DNA of 64,000 nucleotides from RYN-230 sp963717125 (lineage in GTDB: Bacteria > Actinomycetota > Actinomycetes > Streptosporangiales > Streptosporangiaceae). The number at the start of each line of letters is the position of its first letter. Positions within the stretch are counted from its first letter, which is position 1. The translations under genes and the position numbers were made by a program. The stretch lies in assembly GCA_963717125.1 (NCBI GenBank), contig CAVQVG010000007.1, positions 1,116,001 to 1,180,000 of the forward strand, read 5' to 3'. Below, piece after piece: positions 51,985-63,966 of the stretch. The notes below the pieces were generated by a model, which made no database searches, had not been told where the DNA came from, and saw only the letters and a list, made by a program, of their open reading frames with translations.

Positions 51985-52301
51985 GAGGTGTCTCCTTCAG
52001 TGGTCCCGATCTGAGTTGGACGTGTGCCACCAGCATCGCCGGGCCGGCCGGACCTCCGTGCGCGGATCGCGCCGGGTGTCAACCGACCAATATGGCCGCA
52101 GCCGGCACACCCTAACATGGCCGCCGAGAATCCAACGCGGGGGAGTGAGGAGGCCGAGCAGGCCCGCAGGCATTCGGGCGACCCGCAGGCAATCCTGCAG
52201 ACTGGAGACGTCCCGACACGAAGCTGCGCTCGGGCTTAGCGTCGGGCACTGGCGGTATTCGTGGGTGACAGAGTTTTCGGCACCGACAACCCTGGACGGA
52301 C
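51985..52301. other. Intergenic stretch between Ddn-like gene and the large glycosidase
   Basis: No gene or clear motif is recognised; frames on both strands are short. It holds the promoter region of the Ddn-like gene and the 3' end of the large glycosidase. Confidence 0.4.
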
Positions 52302-55300
52302 TTACGAGCTAGGGATACTCGGCACGATCCACTGGATGACTCCCACTGATGCCGTGCCAGAGCTCTGCATTGAGATGCGCAGCCGGGTGGTCGTCTCCGG
52401 GTCGAAGCTGACCTGGTTGAACGTGTTGATCGCAGTCGGCTCGCCGCTCTGGTTGCTGACGTCGGCCCACGCGCTGCCGGTCCAGTACTGAACCACCCAC
52501 GAGGACGGCGGCAGCAGGCCGCCACCGTCGTCGGCCCAGTAGATCTCGGTGCCGTTTGTCGTAATCGGCGAGCTCCAGTCCAGCTCGATCCAGTGGGTGC
52601 CTACCGCGGCCAGTCACCCCAGTAGGGGGTCAGGTCGTTGTCGTCGCTCGACTGGATGGGGTATATGCCGTTGTTGATGGCCGACACCGTGGTCCACGGC
52701 GAGGTATATGACGCCGAGGGGGTCGCGGACAGGGCGAGATCGGTCGCTCCGGCGGGAGCGGCAGCGGCTTCTGGGCGATGACCCACTGTTCGGAGCTGAC
52801 CGAGCCCGGTGTGTTGTCCGGCGCGCTGTAAGTGGCGGTCGCGACCAGCCCGCTGCGCCGGCCGCGCTGGCGGACGGGGTCACGTCGAAGGTGACGGTCC
52901 CGGCCTTGCCAGGCGCGATGGCGGAGAAGCGGGCCGTGGTGGCGGCCTGGACCGTCCAGTCGGCAGGCACCTGGAGGCTGACCGTGACGTTGCTGATCGT
53001 GGTCTTGCCGGTGTTGGTGATGCTCGCGGTCGTCGTGGTCGGCGTGCCGGAGGTCAGCGTGGGCTGGCTGTGTGTTCCCTGCACCGTGCTGGCGGTCTGC
53101 ACGGCGACCGCCGGCTTGCCGGACTGGCCGAGCGTGACCCGGATGCGCGGCCGTGCATCGTGACCGTGTGGGTGGCAGCGTCGTAGCTGCCTCCGGTCAC
53201 GCTTCGCACGCGGGCGTCAGCGAACACCGGGAGCTGGACCGCACGTCATCGCCGGGCAGGTGGCCGCTGAGCGACACCTGCACAACGCGATTCCCGTCCT
53301 GCGAGGTCGTTGCGATCCGCACGCCGTAGCTGTCACGGTGACCGGACTTCTCGTTGTAGGACGCGGTGAGGTTCTCGACGGCGATGGCCTGCCCGGGCGT
53401 GATCCACGCGTCCGGGATGCCCCGGCCGACGTAGAGCAGGGTCTGGTAGACGTACGACCCGTCCTTGGCGGTGCTTGACTCGAGCCCAGGGGCGACAAGC
53501 GACTGAAGCAGGGTTTGGGTCTGCCCGGCCATCGGCCAGGCGTACGGGATCGCGCCGAATTGCGGTGCGGCGTGGCTGCCCGCCCAGGGGTTGTCCGGGT
53601 CCGGCGCGGAGCCGTTGGCCTCCCACCAGGCGTTAGGGCCGCCGGTGGTGCTGGCGATCTGCCAGGCGTAGCTGGTGATCGGCAGGTCGCGGTAGGCGTT
53701 GCCGTAGAGCGCGCCCTGCGAGTAGGCGGTGTTAAGCGCGACGCTGTACCCGGTGTACGCGCCGAACGACGGGTAGGGCACGCCCGTGCCAGCGAGCCGC
53801 TGAACCCGGTCTCGTACAGGTTGTCGGTCTGCGCGGGGTCGCCGAGGATGCCGTTCAGGTCGCCGCCCTGGAGCATGATGTCCCAGACGTTCTGGCCCCA
53901 GAGGTTCGAGCCGGCCCAGTTCGCGTCGCTCGGGGAGTTGCAGCGGTCGCCGGTCACCGGAACGTTGACCTCGCACGGCAGGAAGTCGAACGCGTTCGCC
54001 TTCTCGTTCGCTGCTAGGCCGGCGTTCACGGCGTTCAGCAGGCTGGTGTACGCGCCGTCGGCCCACTGCGCCTCGGCGGTGTTGCCGATCCGGGTGGCGA
54101 TGTACTTGTACGCGGCGAGCCCGGCAAGCGCGGTCTCGTCGTCGAACAGCCAGGTGCCCCCGGAGTCATTGTCGTCAGAGGCCTTGAGATAGCCGGTCGT
54201 GGCGCTGAGCTGTGCCAGGTAGTCGGTGTGCATGAGGGTGTACACGCTCGGCCCCCACTGGCTCGGCCCGTTCGCGTCGTCGTGGAAGTACTGGCTGACG
54301 AACGCGGTGTCGCCGGTCCCCTCCAGGTACGCCGCCCAGGCGACCGGGGTCCGCCACGGGCCGTCCCAGTACCAGTTGGCACCGAGCTCGTTGAAGTTGG
54401 ACGCCTCAGAGATCCGGCCGTTCAGCAGCAAGCTCTGCGCGCCGGTGAAGTCCCCCTCCTCGAACCGGTTGGCCAGGATGCCGGGCAGGTCGTGGTTGAG
54501 CAGGTACGCGTAGTTGTTCGCGCCGGAGAACGGCGCCTCGCCGACCTGGACGATCCTCGTGTAGATGAACGCGGCCTTATAGGCGTTGCCGATCGCGGTG
54601 CCAGGGTCCTTCAGGTTGCCGGTATTGGCCAGCGAGACGTCGGGCAGGGAGAGCTTCGGGGTGACCGAGAGCCGCTGGTTCCAGTAGTTCGCCATGTGCT
54701 GGTACGCGGCGTCATAGGGGAGCGCGCCGGGGTTGCCCTTCGCTGGGGTCAGCGACGCCACCGAAGGCAGTGGCGTCGTGGTGCTGAAGGTGTCGACCGC
54801 CGCCACGAAGTCGTGCTTGACGGTCTGGCCCGGCTGCACCGTGTCCGATGCGGAGTTCAATGCGACGAGGTTGGGCCCGGTCTGACCTGACGGCACGGTC
54901 ACCGCCGCGGTGCCCTCGTTGGTCACCTTCACCCGCGTGTAGACGAGCTCGACCGGGCTGCCGCCTACAGACTGCTCGTTCGCAAAGTCAGTGATCGCGA
55001 TCGCCACGTTGTTACGGGTAAACGAGGTGGTCATGGCGGGCAGGTACCCGTCGGCCTCGGTCCACTGCACGGACCCGGCGGGCGGCGCGTGGCCTGCCGC
55101 GAGGCCATAGGTGTAGACGCCGAACGAGTACATCGCGCCGCAGTAGGCCTGGCCCTCCCCGCCAGGCTGATAGGTGTCCGGAACGCCGCGAGCGAAATAC
55201 GAGCCCGACAGGAACTCAAACGGCGCGTAGTAGTTACCCTCCCAGCCGATCACGGTCTGGTTGGCGAACCCGAACCCATCCGGGTCACCCGGGGTCGGGA

Positions 55301-55483
55301 AGTTGGTGCCGTAGTCGCGGGGCAGCGCGGAGTTCTGGCAGATGTTCACCGGCAGCGTCGGCATCGGCTGGAGCTGGCCGCGCCGGTGTCCCGCGGATGC
55401 GCTGCTTCCGTTCCGGTCGGCTTCGCCGCGGCTGGCGGTGCCATGCCGACGAGTGCGGCGAACGCAGCGATGAGAACTGTCAT
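52302..55483 (-). pseudogene. Large secreted (alpha/alpha)6-barrel glycosidase with NEW3 and discoidin-like domains, frameshifted
   Basis: ATG 55483 opens MTVLIAAFAALVGMAPPAAA, a signal peptide. One frameshift near 55375 leads to the catalytic region, intact to about 53790: IYTRIVQVGEAPFSGANNYA, GANWYWDGPWRTPVAWAAYL, GGTWLFDDETALAGLAAYKY, SNLWGQNVWDIMLQGGDLNG, typical of GH63/GH78/GH95-like helical barrels. Another frame adds YPSFGAYTGYSVALNTAYSQ to SGHLPGDDV. Beyond further shifts come a NEW3/NPCBM-associated domain (ISNVTVSLQVPADWTVQAAT) and a discoidin-like CBM (THWIELDWSSPITTNGTEIY). At least five shifts are needed; intact size would be about 1050 residues. Exact GH family unsettled. Confidence 0.7.
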
Positions 55484-55946
55484 CTAGGTGAATCGTCGGC
55501 GCGTCGCTGCGCTCATCCGTGGTCCTTCCGGAGGTCCTTGGCTGACGGAGAGCAAGGAAAACCTTTTCTTTCTTGCGACGCTAGAGATCAGCTCAGGGTT
55601 GTCAAGACCTGCGCCGCGCAAAGATCGACGACACGGTGGTTAGCGTGATTTGCACGGAGACAGGCGCGTGCGTGTGTGCGAGCGAGCTTGTCCCATTGGT
55701 AAGCGTCCATGCCGCGCGGTGCCCCGCCCTGTCACGGATAGAAGCTCGCCATCTCGCGGGAAGCGCCGCTGCACTGGCTCGCCACTGAGGAAAAGGCTTT
55801 CCTATGACTGGCGGCCAGCGGGGCAGCGTGCTTGAGGCTGTGGGTGCCGATAACCATGTCACGGCCGCTGAGCTGGTGTCTTGCGCGCACCGTCCGGCGG
55901 CACTGCGCCTATCCGCGCGGGTGTGCCGGGCGGCCAAGGACATGGG
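55484..55946. other. Divergent region between the two large glycosidases
   Basis: No gene is recognised. An imperfect palindrome AAGGAAAACCTTTTCTT (about 55560-55576) lies about 80 bp upstream of the alpha/alpha-barrel gene start and resembles LacI-type operators. The rest is degenerate, with IS debris at the right end. Confidence 0.4.
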
Positions 55947-56059
55947 CGTCCGTGCTGGAGATGGCGCGGGACAACCCATGCTGGGGCTACCGGCGCATCC
56001 ACGCCGAGCTAGCCGCGGAGCACTCGCTGGGCTACCAGCTCGTCCAGGCTTGGTGTTAG
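55947..56059 (+). pseudogene. Short integrase-type transposase fragment
   Basis: The frame reads VLEMARDNPCWGYRRIHAEL, then AAEHSLGYQLVQAWC and a stop. E-N/D-x-x-W-G-Y-R-R-I-H is the HTH_21 motif preceding the rve core; the truncated transposase at 4.4 kb has the same segment with different flanks, so the two are different elements. Confidence 0.65.
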
Positions 56060-56158
56060 CGCTCACATTTGTCTCAGTCAAGTCTTGACATTTGAGATTG
56101 CGTGAATTTGGTTGACCTTGTCACGCTTTATTGCCTCGTGCGATGCGGGTGAGCCCGA

Positions 56159-59100
56159 ATGAACGATGGTGTTTTCCGGCGTTTCCGCATGGTCGCCGCT
56201 AGCGCGGCCACCCTGCTCCTTGTCTCCCTGGGGGTTCCGCAGCTAGCCCAGCCGGCTACCGCGGCGCCTAGCGCGTTGGCTCCCGCCGCGTCGGCTGGCG
56301 CGGCGTCCGCCAGTGCCAGGACAGCGGCGAGGCCGTCCGGCACCGACGCGTCGTGCCCGGCCGCCACCTCCGGGGCCGCGGACGACGCCACGGTCGGCGC
56401 ACCCACGCTGGCCCGGGCGATACCCGGCAGTGCGTCCGCGACCGTCGTGTGGTGCCCGCCGAGGACCGGCGCGAGCCAGGTCGTCAGCTACACCGTGACG
56501 GCTTCTCCGGGCGGTCAGCAGGTCACGGCTGACGTGCCGAACGACTGGGCGATCATCGACGGGCTCACTGACGGTACCCCCTACACGTTCACGGTCACCG
56601 CGAACACGAAAGCCGTCAGCGGCACGCAGGCCGACACCACGAGCGCGGCAACGCCGGAACCGGTCCCCGAGCCGAAGGACATCCTGAAGACCGCGCCCCA
56701 GACCGTTAGCTACGACCAGTACTCCATGCTGATCGGCGGCAAGCGCGTGTACGTCACGGCCGGCGAGTTCGACCCGTGGCGCACCCCGAGCCCGAGCCTG
56801 TGGCTCGATGACCTGCAGAAGATGAAGGCTGACGGCTACACCGCCGTCACCGTCTACTTCGACTGGGACTACAACTCGCCCGCTCCCGGCGCCTACGACT
56901 TCAGCGGCGTGCGAGACTACAACGAGTTCCTCAACATGGCACAGGAAGCCGGGCTGTACGTGATCGCCCGCCCGGGCCCGTACATCAACGCGGAGACCGA
57001 CGGCGGCGGCATCCCGTCGTGGGTCCTCACCGCGCAGAACGGCTACCGCAGCGACGTGCAGCCGTACCTGTCCGCCGCGCTGCAGTGGCTGTCGCAGATC
57101 GACCCGATCATCGCCGCGCACCAGGTCACCAAGGGCGGCGACGTCATCGCCTACCAGGTGGAGAACGAGTACGCCGCTCACGGCACGCCCGCCGACCAGT
57201 ACATGGCCGACCTCGAGCAGCAGGCCACATCCGACGGTATTGACGTGCCGTTCACGTTCAACCAGTGCTGCGGCGCGCAGACATACACTTCCGGGCTTGG
57301 CGCGGTGAACATCAGCGGCACCGACAACTACCCGCTGGGGTTCGACTGCGCGAACCCGGAGAACTTCGGCCAGCCGCAATCCGGCTACCCGTCCTACCCC
57401 GGCGAGCCCGTCTACCTGCCCGAGTACCAGGGTGGTTCGTTCGACGGCTGGGGCGGTGCCGGCTACGACGACTGCTACGACATGACCGGCGCTGATTTCG
57501 AGAACGTCTACTACAAGGACAACATCATCCAGGGCTCGACCATGCAGAGCTACTACATGGGCGTCGGCGGCACGAACTGGGGCTGGCTGCCCGCGCCCCA
57601 GGTTTACACCTCATACGATTACGGGGCGGCGATCCGCGAGACCGGGGAGATCGGAACCCCGACCAACCCCAATGACATCGCCGGCTCCAAGTACGGCGAG
57701 AACAAGCTCATCAACGACCTCGAGACCTCGGTTGCCCCGCTGACGCAGACGGTGCCGGCACAGGCGCCGACAGCGGACAACCCGGCCATCACCACGCTCG
57801 ACCGGGTCAACCCGAGCACCGGCACCCAGTTCGTCTACGTCCGCCAGTCCAACGCCACGTCCACGGCCACCGCCAGCACCCACATCGCCCTCAGCCTGAC
57901 GCCCGCCACCAGCTTCACGTACGACGACGCGTCAAGTGCCCTGACCTACACCGGAACCTGGACGCACGCTAACACCGGCAACAGCAACTACACCGCCGGC
58001 GACTACGACAGCACCGAGTCGTGGAGCCAGCAGGCCGGCGCCACCATGTCCGTCACGTTCACCGGGACGGCCGTGCAGTGGATCGGGCCCAAGAACAACA
58101 ATGGCGGCATCGCCGACGTGTCCATCGACGGCACTCAGGTCGCGACCGTCGATACCTACGACTCCGTAGGCAAGGAGTTCCAGCAGATCCTGTTCAGCCG
58201 CGAGCGGCCTGGCGAGCGGCACCCACACGCTCACGATCACGGCGACCGGGACCAAGGATGCGGCCTCGAGCGCGGCCACGGTCGTCATCGACGCCGTCAA
58301 CGTGCCCACCGCCGCCGAACTCGCCGGCTACTTCCCGCAGGTCCCGCAGTCTGGCACGATCACGCTCGACGGGCGCGACTCGCGGCTGCTCGTCGCCAAC
58401 TACGACTTCGGCGGCCAGCACCTGGTCTACTCGACCTCCGAGCTCATGACCCAGGCGACAATCGGCTCCCGCACAGCACAGCCAGAAGACATGGCGCTCC
58501 TGTACGATCCCGCGGGCACCGATGGCGAGACCGTGCTCCACTACGCCAGCAAGCCAGCCGTGGACGTCCTGTCCGGCACGGTGCAGAGCACCTGGGATCC
58601 CGCCAGCGGCAACCTGAGACTCGACTACGTCCATGACGGGCTCGCCAAGGTGGAGATCAACGGCGGCGGGACCACGCCGCTGCTGCTGCTCGTCGCGGAC
58701 ACGAACACCGCCGAGGACTTCTGGCCGGAGTCGACGGCCGACGGCACCGTGCTCGTCGAAGGCGGCTACCTCGTCAGGACCGCCCGCGTGACCGGCGACA
58801 CCCTGGAGCTCACGGGCGACACGTCGAAAGCAGGAAACCTGGCGGTATGGGCACCGGCCACGGTCCGTTCGGTAACGTGGAACGGAGCTCCGGTGCGCAC
58901 GACGGTGAGCCCCGACGGGTCCCTGGCCGGCGCCGTCGCAGGGCCCGCTCCGGTGACGCTGCCGCAGCTGACCAACTGGAAGTTCGCGAGCGAGGCACCC
59001 GAGGCGCAGCCCGGGTTCGACGACAGCGGCTGGACCCTGGCCGACCACCCGGTTTCCAACGCTAGTTCCCCGTCAGCGCCGGTGCTGTACGCGTCGGACT

Positions 59101-60872
59101 ACGGGTACGACCACGGGTTCGTGTGGTACCGCGGGCACTTCACCGCGACCGGGTCGGAGACCGGCGTCACGCTGACTGCCGACGGCATCTCGCCCACCGG
59201 CGCGTATTCGGTGTGGCTGAACGGCGCCTTCCTGGGGTCTAGCTCGGCGGCGGGCGCGCAGACCCAGACGTTCACGTTCCCGGCCGGCGCGGTGAAGGCC
59301 GGCGCGGACAACGTGATCGCGGTGCTCGTGGAGAACACCGGCAACCCGGAGGGGCCGTCCGGGGAGAAGGTGGGACTGTACAACGCCGTGCTCGCCGGGT
59401 CGTCGGCCCCGGTCTCGTGGCGCCTGATGGGCGCGCCCGGGGGATCTACCCTGCAGGATCCCGTGCGCGGAGTCATGAACGAGGCGGGGCTTTCCGGCTC
59501 AGACAACGGCTGGAACCTACCCGGTTACCCGGACGAGAACTGGCAGGACGTGACACTGCCGGACAGCTGGTCGACTCGGGGCGTCCCGGCGGGCATCGGC
59601 TGGTACCGGACCAACTTCTCGCTGCACCTGCCGGCTAACAGCTACGTCCCGGTCGACGTGCAGGTCGGGGGGCCGGGGCCGGGCGCGGGAACGGCTGACT
59701 ACCGGGCGTTCATCTACGTCAACGGCTGGCTGATCGGACGGTACGTGAACAATGCCGGGCCGCAGCACCAGTTCTACGTGCCTGCCGGCATCCTCAACGA
59801 GCACGGGACCAACACCCTCGCGATCGCGGTCTGGGGGCTTAACCAGGCGGGCGGCGGGCTCGACGCCGTGTCGCTCGTGGCAGCGGGGGACCAGGCGGGC
59901 GGCGTCCAGGTCGCACCGGTCCCCAGCCCCGGCTACAACCCCGCGGTGTACGGGGCGCCCGCCGCGCTCTCGCCCACGCTGGCCGCGGTGCCGTCGACCG
60001 CGCTGGCGACGTCGTCCTTCACCGTGACCGACACGCTGCGCAATCCCGGGAGCGCGCCGCTGCGCTCCGCGTCCCTGTCGCTGACCGCGCCGTCGTCCGG
60101 GTGGACCATCTCGCCGTCCGGCCCGGTTTCCGCGGGGACAGTCGGCCCCGGGCAGTCGGCGACGGCGACCTTCAAGGTGACCGCGCCGTCGTCAGGGCTG
60201 TCGGCGGGGGCGAACAGCCTGCTGGCCTCGGCTGCCTACGACGGCTCGCGGACGCTCACCAATACGGCGACGGTGAACGTGCCGGCACCCTCGCTGGCGG
60301 CCACGTTCAACAACGAGGCCGTGACGGATGACTCGGATCCCGGTCCCTCACCCGGGTTCATCGGGTTTGACGGCAACGGCACGTCGTTCTCGGCGCAGGG
60401 CCTCGCCGCCGACGGCATCACGCCGGGTGCTTCCGTCAACGCCGGCGGGCTTACCTTCGCCTGGCCGGGCGCGGCATCCGCGCAGCCGGACAACACGATG
60501 GCGGAGGGGCAGACGATCGCCGTCTCGGGGTCGGGCTCCGTGCTGGGCTTCCTGGCCACGGCCAACAATTCGCCTGAGTCCGGTACCGGAACGATCTACT
60601 ACACCGACGGCACCACGCAGACGTTCACCCTCGACGTCGGGAACTTCTGGTACGCGTCCGGGCAGAACGGGAACCCGGCTAACACGCAGGTAGCGTCGGT
60701 GAACTACGCCAACTATCCCACCGGGTCGTCCGGTCACACGGTGTACTTGTTCGAGCAGAACGTGACCCTGCAGGCCGGCCGGACCGTCGAGGCCGTAACC
60801 CTGCCCAGCCTGGGCAGCGTCGCGGGCTACAACCCCGCGCTGCACGTCTTCGCCATGGCGGTCGGAGGCTAG
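56159..60872 (+). pseudogene. Secreted GH35 beta-galactosidase, multidomain, one-base frameshift
   Basis: The precursor starts with a signal peptide (about residues 1-38), then a fibronectin III domain (about 80-165) and the GH35 barrel: VYVTAGEFDPWRTPSPSLWL, YVIARPGPYINAETDGGGIP, acid/base Glu in VIAYQVENEYAAHG (about 335) and nucleophile Glu in PVYLPEYQGGSFDGWGG (about 422). At 58198-58199 one extra C shifts the frame; removing it joins LFSASGLASGTHTLTITATG to the second half, which carries the beta-galactosidase middle domains, two jelly-roll domains (about 59000-59900), a NEW3-like domain and a C-terminal beta domain. Intact length about 1570 residues. It releases terminal galactose outside the cell. 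Confidence 0.88.
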
Positions 60873-60907
60873 CGGACGTCGTGAGCAGAGGCCCGGCAGC
60901 GGGGCAC

Positions 60908-61138
60908 GCGGATCGAGGTCATCGCGGGCCTGGGCCGGGTCCGCGCCTTCTGCGGCGGGCAGGCCGTCGCCGACCACGAGCGGGCCTGGGCCTGGCACCA
61001 GGTGATCACCGACCCCGAGCACAAGGCGGCCGCGGCCGGGCTGCGCCGGCAGCGGGTCGGGATGCTGCGGCCCGTCGGCCCGGGCCGGAAGTCGAGCAGC
61101 GCAGCCTGGCCGTCTACGACGCCCTGGCCGGCGGCGAC
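60908..61138 (+). pseudogene. IS21-type transposase (IstA) C-terminal fragment
   Basis: RIEVIAGLGRVRAFCGGQAV, then ADHERAWAWHQVITDPEHKA is the Mu-transposase-like C-terminal domain of IstA, with the H-x-R-x-W-x-x-x-x-x-I-T-D-P-x-H pattern. The next piece, PEVEQRSLAVYDAL, is in another frame and normally ends the protein. It sits between the GH35 gene and a NUDIX fragment. Confidence 0.7.
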
Positions 61139-61440
61139 GACGGTGTCGGGCGGCAGGGCGGAGTCGGCCCAGACGAGCTCGGAGTGCTTGTGCGGCTCGG
61201 TGTTGGCGGGCTCTCCGGACCAGGTGCCCGGCTCGAACGCGAAGCCGATGCGGGCGTGGCCGCCGGGGTTGCGCTGGTGGACGGACACCGCGTGCCTTAG
61301 TGCTTGGGGGTCGAGGGCGATGCCGGTCTCCTCGCGGGTCTCGCGGACGGCGGCCACGATGCTCTCGCGCTGCTTGAGGTGCCCTCCCGGAGAAGCGCGC
61401 AGGTTCCAGGGATCCGGGAGGCTCCGAGACGGGAACCCGC
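61138..61440 (-). pseudogene. NUDIX hydrolase fragment
   Basis: LPDPWNLRASPGGHLKQRES leads to IVAAVRETREETGIALDPQA, a NUDIX box whose spacing is one residue short between the first Glu and the R-E pair. HAVSVHQRNPGGHARIGFAF and EPHKHSELVWADSALPPDTV follow, after which homology stops where the IS21 piece begins on the other strand. The N-terminal strands are absent, so both ends are missing. Confidence 0.68.
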
Positions 61441-61608
61441 GCGTCAGGCGCTGCTGTGGAGGGGGCAGCGGACGGGTTCATGGGGGACGGCCCGCCCCGC
61501 CCCGCTGGCTGCCGCTGCTCCGCAGGCGCGTCCTGCTCACCGCCCGAAGCCTGCCAGCGGCGCGGAAAATCCCGTGCGGACGGCAGGCGATCGCCGCACT
61601 ATAGCCTG

Positions 61609-62119
61609 GTGACGGCAGTTCCCGAGCTGCGCAATGACGGCATCATCCTCAACGCGCACAACGACAGCGAGGTCGCGGCGCACGTCGCCGGCGAGGACGA
61701 GGAAACCGCGCGCCGCTTCGGCTGGTGGCCGCGTACTCGACGGAGGAGACAGTCCGGGCCGCCTACGCGAACTGGGCCACGAACTGGCAGGAAGACGGCC
61801 CGGTGCGGGCGTTCGCGGCCCGTGACCCGGGATCGGGTGCCCTCGTCGGCAACTGCGAGCTGCGCATCGGCCCTGACGGCACCGGGGAAGTGTCGTACTG
61901 GACCATGCCGGGAAGCGAGGCCGGGGGTATGCGCGCAACGCCCTGGTCCTGCTCGTCGGATACGCGGCCTCGATCGGCGTCACCCGCCTGGAAGCGCACG
62001 TCGCCCCCGACAACCACGCCTCACGGCACGTCGCCGAAGCCGCCGGCTTCACCCAGGCGGACACCTTCACAGACGGCGACGGAACCGAATTCATCCGCTA
62101 CACGCGATGCCTCCGGTGA
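61609..62119 (+). pseudogene. GNAT-family N-acetyltransferase, frameshifted twice
   Basis: From GTG 61609 the first frame gives LNAHNDSEVAAHVAGEDEET. A shift near 61730 leads to SGALVGNCELRIGPDGTGEV (beta strands 2-3) and SYWTMPG, and a second near 61925 to ARNALVLLVGYAASIGVTRL, EAHVAPDNHASRHVAEAAGF and DTFTDGDGTEFIRYTR. These match the RimJ/RimL type, with the N-x-A-S-x-x-V-A-E-A-A-G-F motif of the acetyl-CoA binding region. Intact length about 170 residues. Confidence 0.78.
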
Positions 62120-62306
62120 CGGGGCAGCCCCCTTCACGAAATTAAGTCCAGATCCCAATGGAACCGTCGTAGCCAAGATCTCCGAGGACGAGGCCGGGTC
62201 CCGTGGATCAGATGACGGGGTGGCCATGCGGGCAGGCCGCATCGATGGTGGATGCGGCCAGGTAAATCAGGTGCGTCGCCCGGTGGCGTGCCGGTATGTT
62301 GCTGCG

Positions 62307-62986
62307 GTGCCTGAACTGAGTGCAGGCCTTCCTCGCATTCCCGGCCTGCCCTGGGAGTCGCTGTCTCATCGCCAGGTCCTGGCCGAGCTGGCGACAAGAG
62401 GCTGGGTGCCATGCGGGGTGGGCGACTGGGCGGTGGCGCTAAGGTCCCCGGAGGGAACCCTCGTCGCGCGAGTATGCCCGTTCGACCCGGCCTATTGGGC
62501 ATTCGTGGACCTGTGCCGCGAGTGCGCGGGCAACCGGTGGCTGCCGAGGATCGAGCTGGCCGCCGGCCTCGAAGGCGGCGGTTCGGTCGTCTTCCTGGAG
62601 TTCGTCGCTCCCGTGGACCATCCGGTCGCCGGGCAGGTCGCCGAGCAGTGGCGGACCGGGCGGATGATCCGGAGTTCCAGGAGGTACGGCGGGCAGCGCA
62701 GGTGATCGATGCGGAGTACCGGAAATCGACGCCCTGGTGGGGCAGGTGCGACTTGGACGACGCCCATATCCGCCGGGCCGGCGACGGGCGGCTTGTGCTG
62801 ATTGACGTCTTCTGCATGGATGGGGCGTCGCTGTACCGCGAGATCCTCGAAGACGTCGCCGGGGTGCACCGCCGGATTCCGCGCGAGCGGATGCGCTACG
62901 CACTGGACATCCCGTATATCGCCCGGGAGAACAGTACCGCCGAGATCCTTGCCCTCAGAAAGGCCTGGGCACGCGCTGGCGGGTGA
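62307..62986 (+). pseudogene. Kinase-fold-like unknown protein, one frameshift
   Basis: From GTG 62307: LPWESLSHRQVLAELATRGW, GDWAVALRSPEGTLVARVCP, FVDLCRECAGNRWLPRIELA, then GGGSVVFLEFVAPVDHP. A shift near 62660 joins a second frame: EFQEVRRAAQVIDAEYRKST, GDGRLVLIDVFCMDGASLYR and EILEDVAGVHRRIPRERMRY. A nucleotide-binding-like hairpin followed by L-V-L-I-D-V resembles distant protein-kinase/aminoglycoside-phosphotransferase folds, but the H-x-D catalytic loop is not seen. Function unknown. Intact length about 226 residues. Confidence 0.6.
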
Positions 62987-63202
62987 CCGCTCGCGGGTCT
63001 GCCAGGGAACAGCCGCCGATGCGCCAAGCCGCTCCCGAACAACGGACTGCCACAGTAGTCTCAGCTCTTCCCCAGCATCAGCAAATCCGGCTACCGGGCA
63101 AGACCCGCCACCTGTATTCCGACACATCGAATGAGAAAACAGCCCGCTACCGATAGATCAGATGAGTAGCCGCAGGCTCCCCGCCGCCCCCGCGCCGCGA
63201 TC

Positions 63203-63966
63203 TCAGTCCGTCATTGCCAGTCCGTCGATGATGGCCCGGGCAACGGGTGACCGGTCAGTGCCGTCGAGCGCGAAGCCAGCGGGCGCGTTGACTGCGGGCT
63301 GGGCGATCATCCGGGGTCCGGTGCCCCGGTGCGGCCAGGTCGCCGTGTGCACGATGAACGGGTGGCACAAGAAGACGTCCCGGCCGTTCCTGTCGCGTGC
63401 GCGACCGGGCGGCACAGCGTCGAGGGATACCAGAGCTGGGTGTCGGCGTCCGTGCCCGCCTCGCCGTAGGGCGCCAGGAACCGCGAGACGGTCAGGTGCG
63501 AGCCGCACATCAGCCGCGTGGGCGCATCATCAGGCCCGACGTCGGTGAACAGGAACAGCGCGAGCAGCCCGCGGGCCCGGGAGCGGACGTTCACCCATCG
63601 GTGCTCGCCGGCCGGGCCAGGGTAGCTGCCCTCGATGTGGTAGCCGGCGTTCGCGCGGTCCTCGGACGGGAACCGAACGACCACCGCCTCCCCGATATCC
63701 ACCGACGGCTTCCAGCGCCCCGGACCGATCAGCTCGTCATAGGCGGCGGTCAGCGCCGGCGCCATGTAGGCCGCTGCGAACGGCTCGCCCGACAGGCCGA
63801 GGCTGCCCGCCTCCACAAGCGGGCGCCAGGTGCCGCGGTCACCCTGGCGGACGCCGCGCTGCTCCATCGCGGTCCAGATCAGGTCCCGGCACGCCGCTAC
63901 CGTGCCCGCGTTCACGGCCCGGCGGACGGCCACGAACCCGTCCCGCACAAAGGAATCGACGTCCAC
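63203..63966 (-). pseudogene. Phytanoyl-CoA dioxygenase (PhyH)-family oxygenase, one frameshift
   Basis: MDVDSFVRDGFVAVRRAVNA at the N-terminus is typical of PhyH. The Fe ligands are expected in RANAGYHIEGSYPGPAGEHR, where the motif is H-x-E and not H-x-D. LALFLFTDVGPDDAPTRLMC GSH follows. The frame shifts near 63408, after which RDVFLCHPFIVHTATWPHRG supplies the distal His and TGPRMIAQPAV the Arg that holds 2-oxoglutarate. Intact length about 254 residues. These enzymes hydroxylate small molecules with Fe(II) and 2-oxoglutarate. The gene starts 34 bp from the end of the window. Confidence 0.82.
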
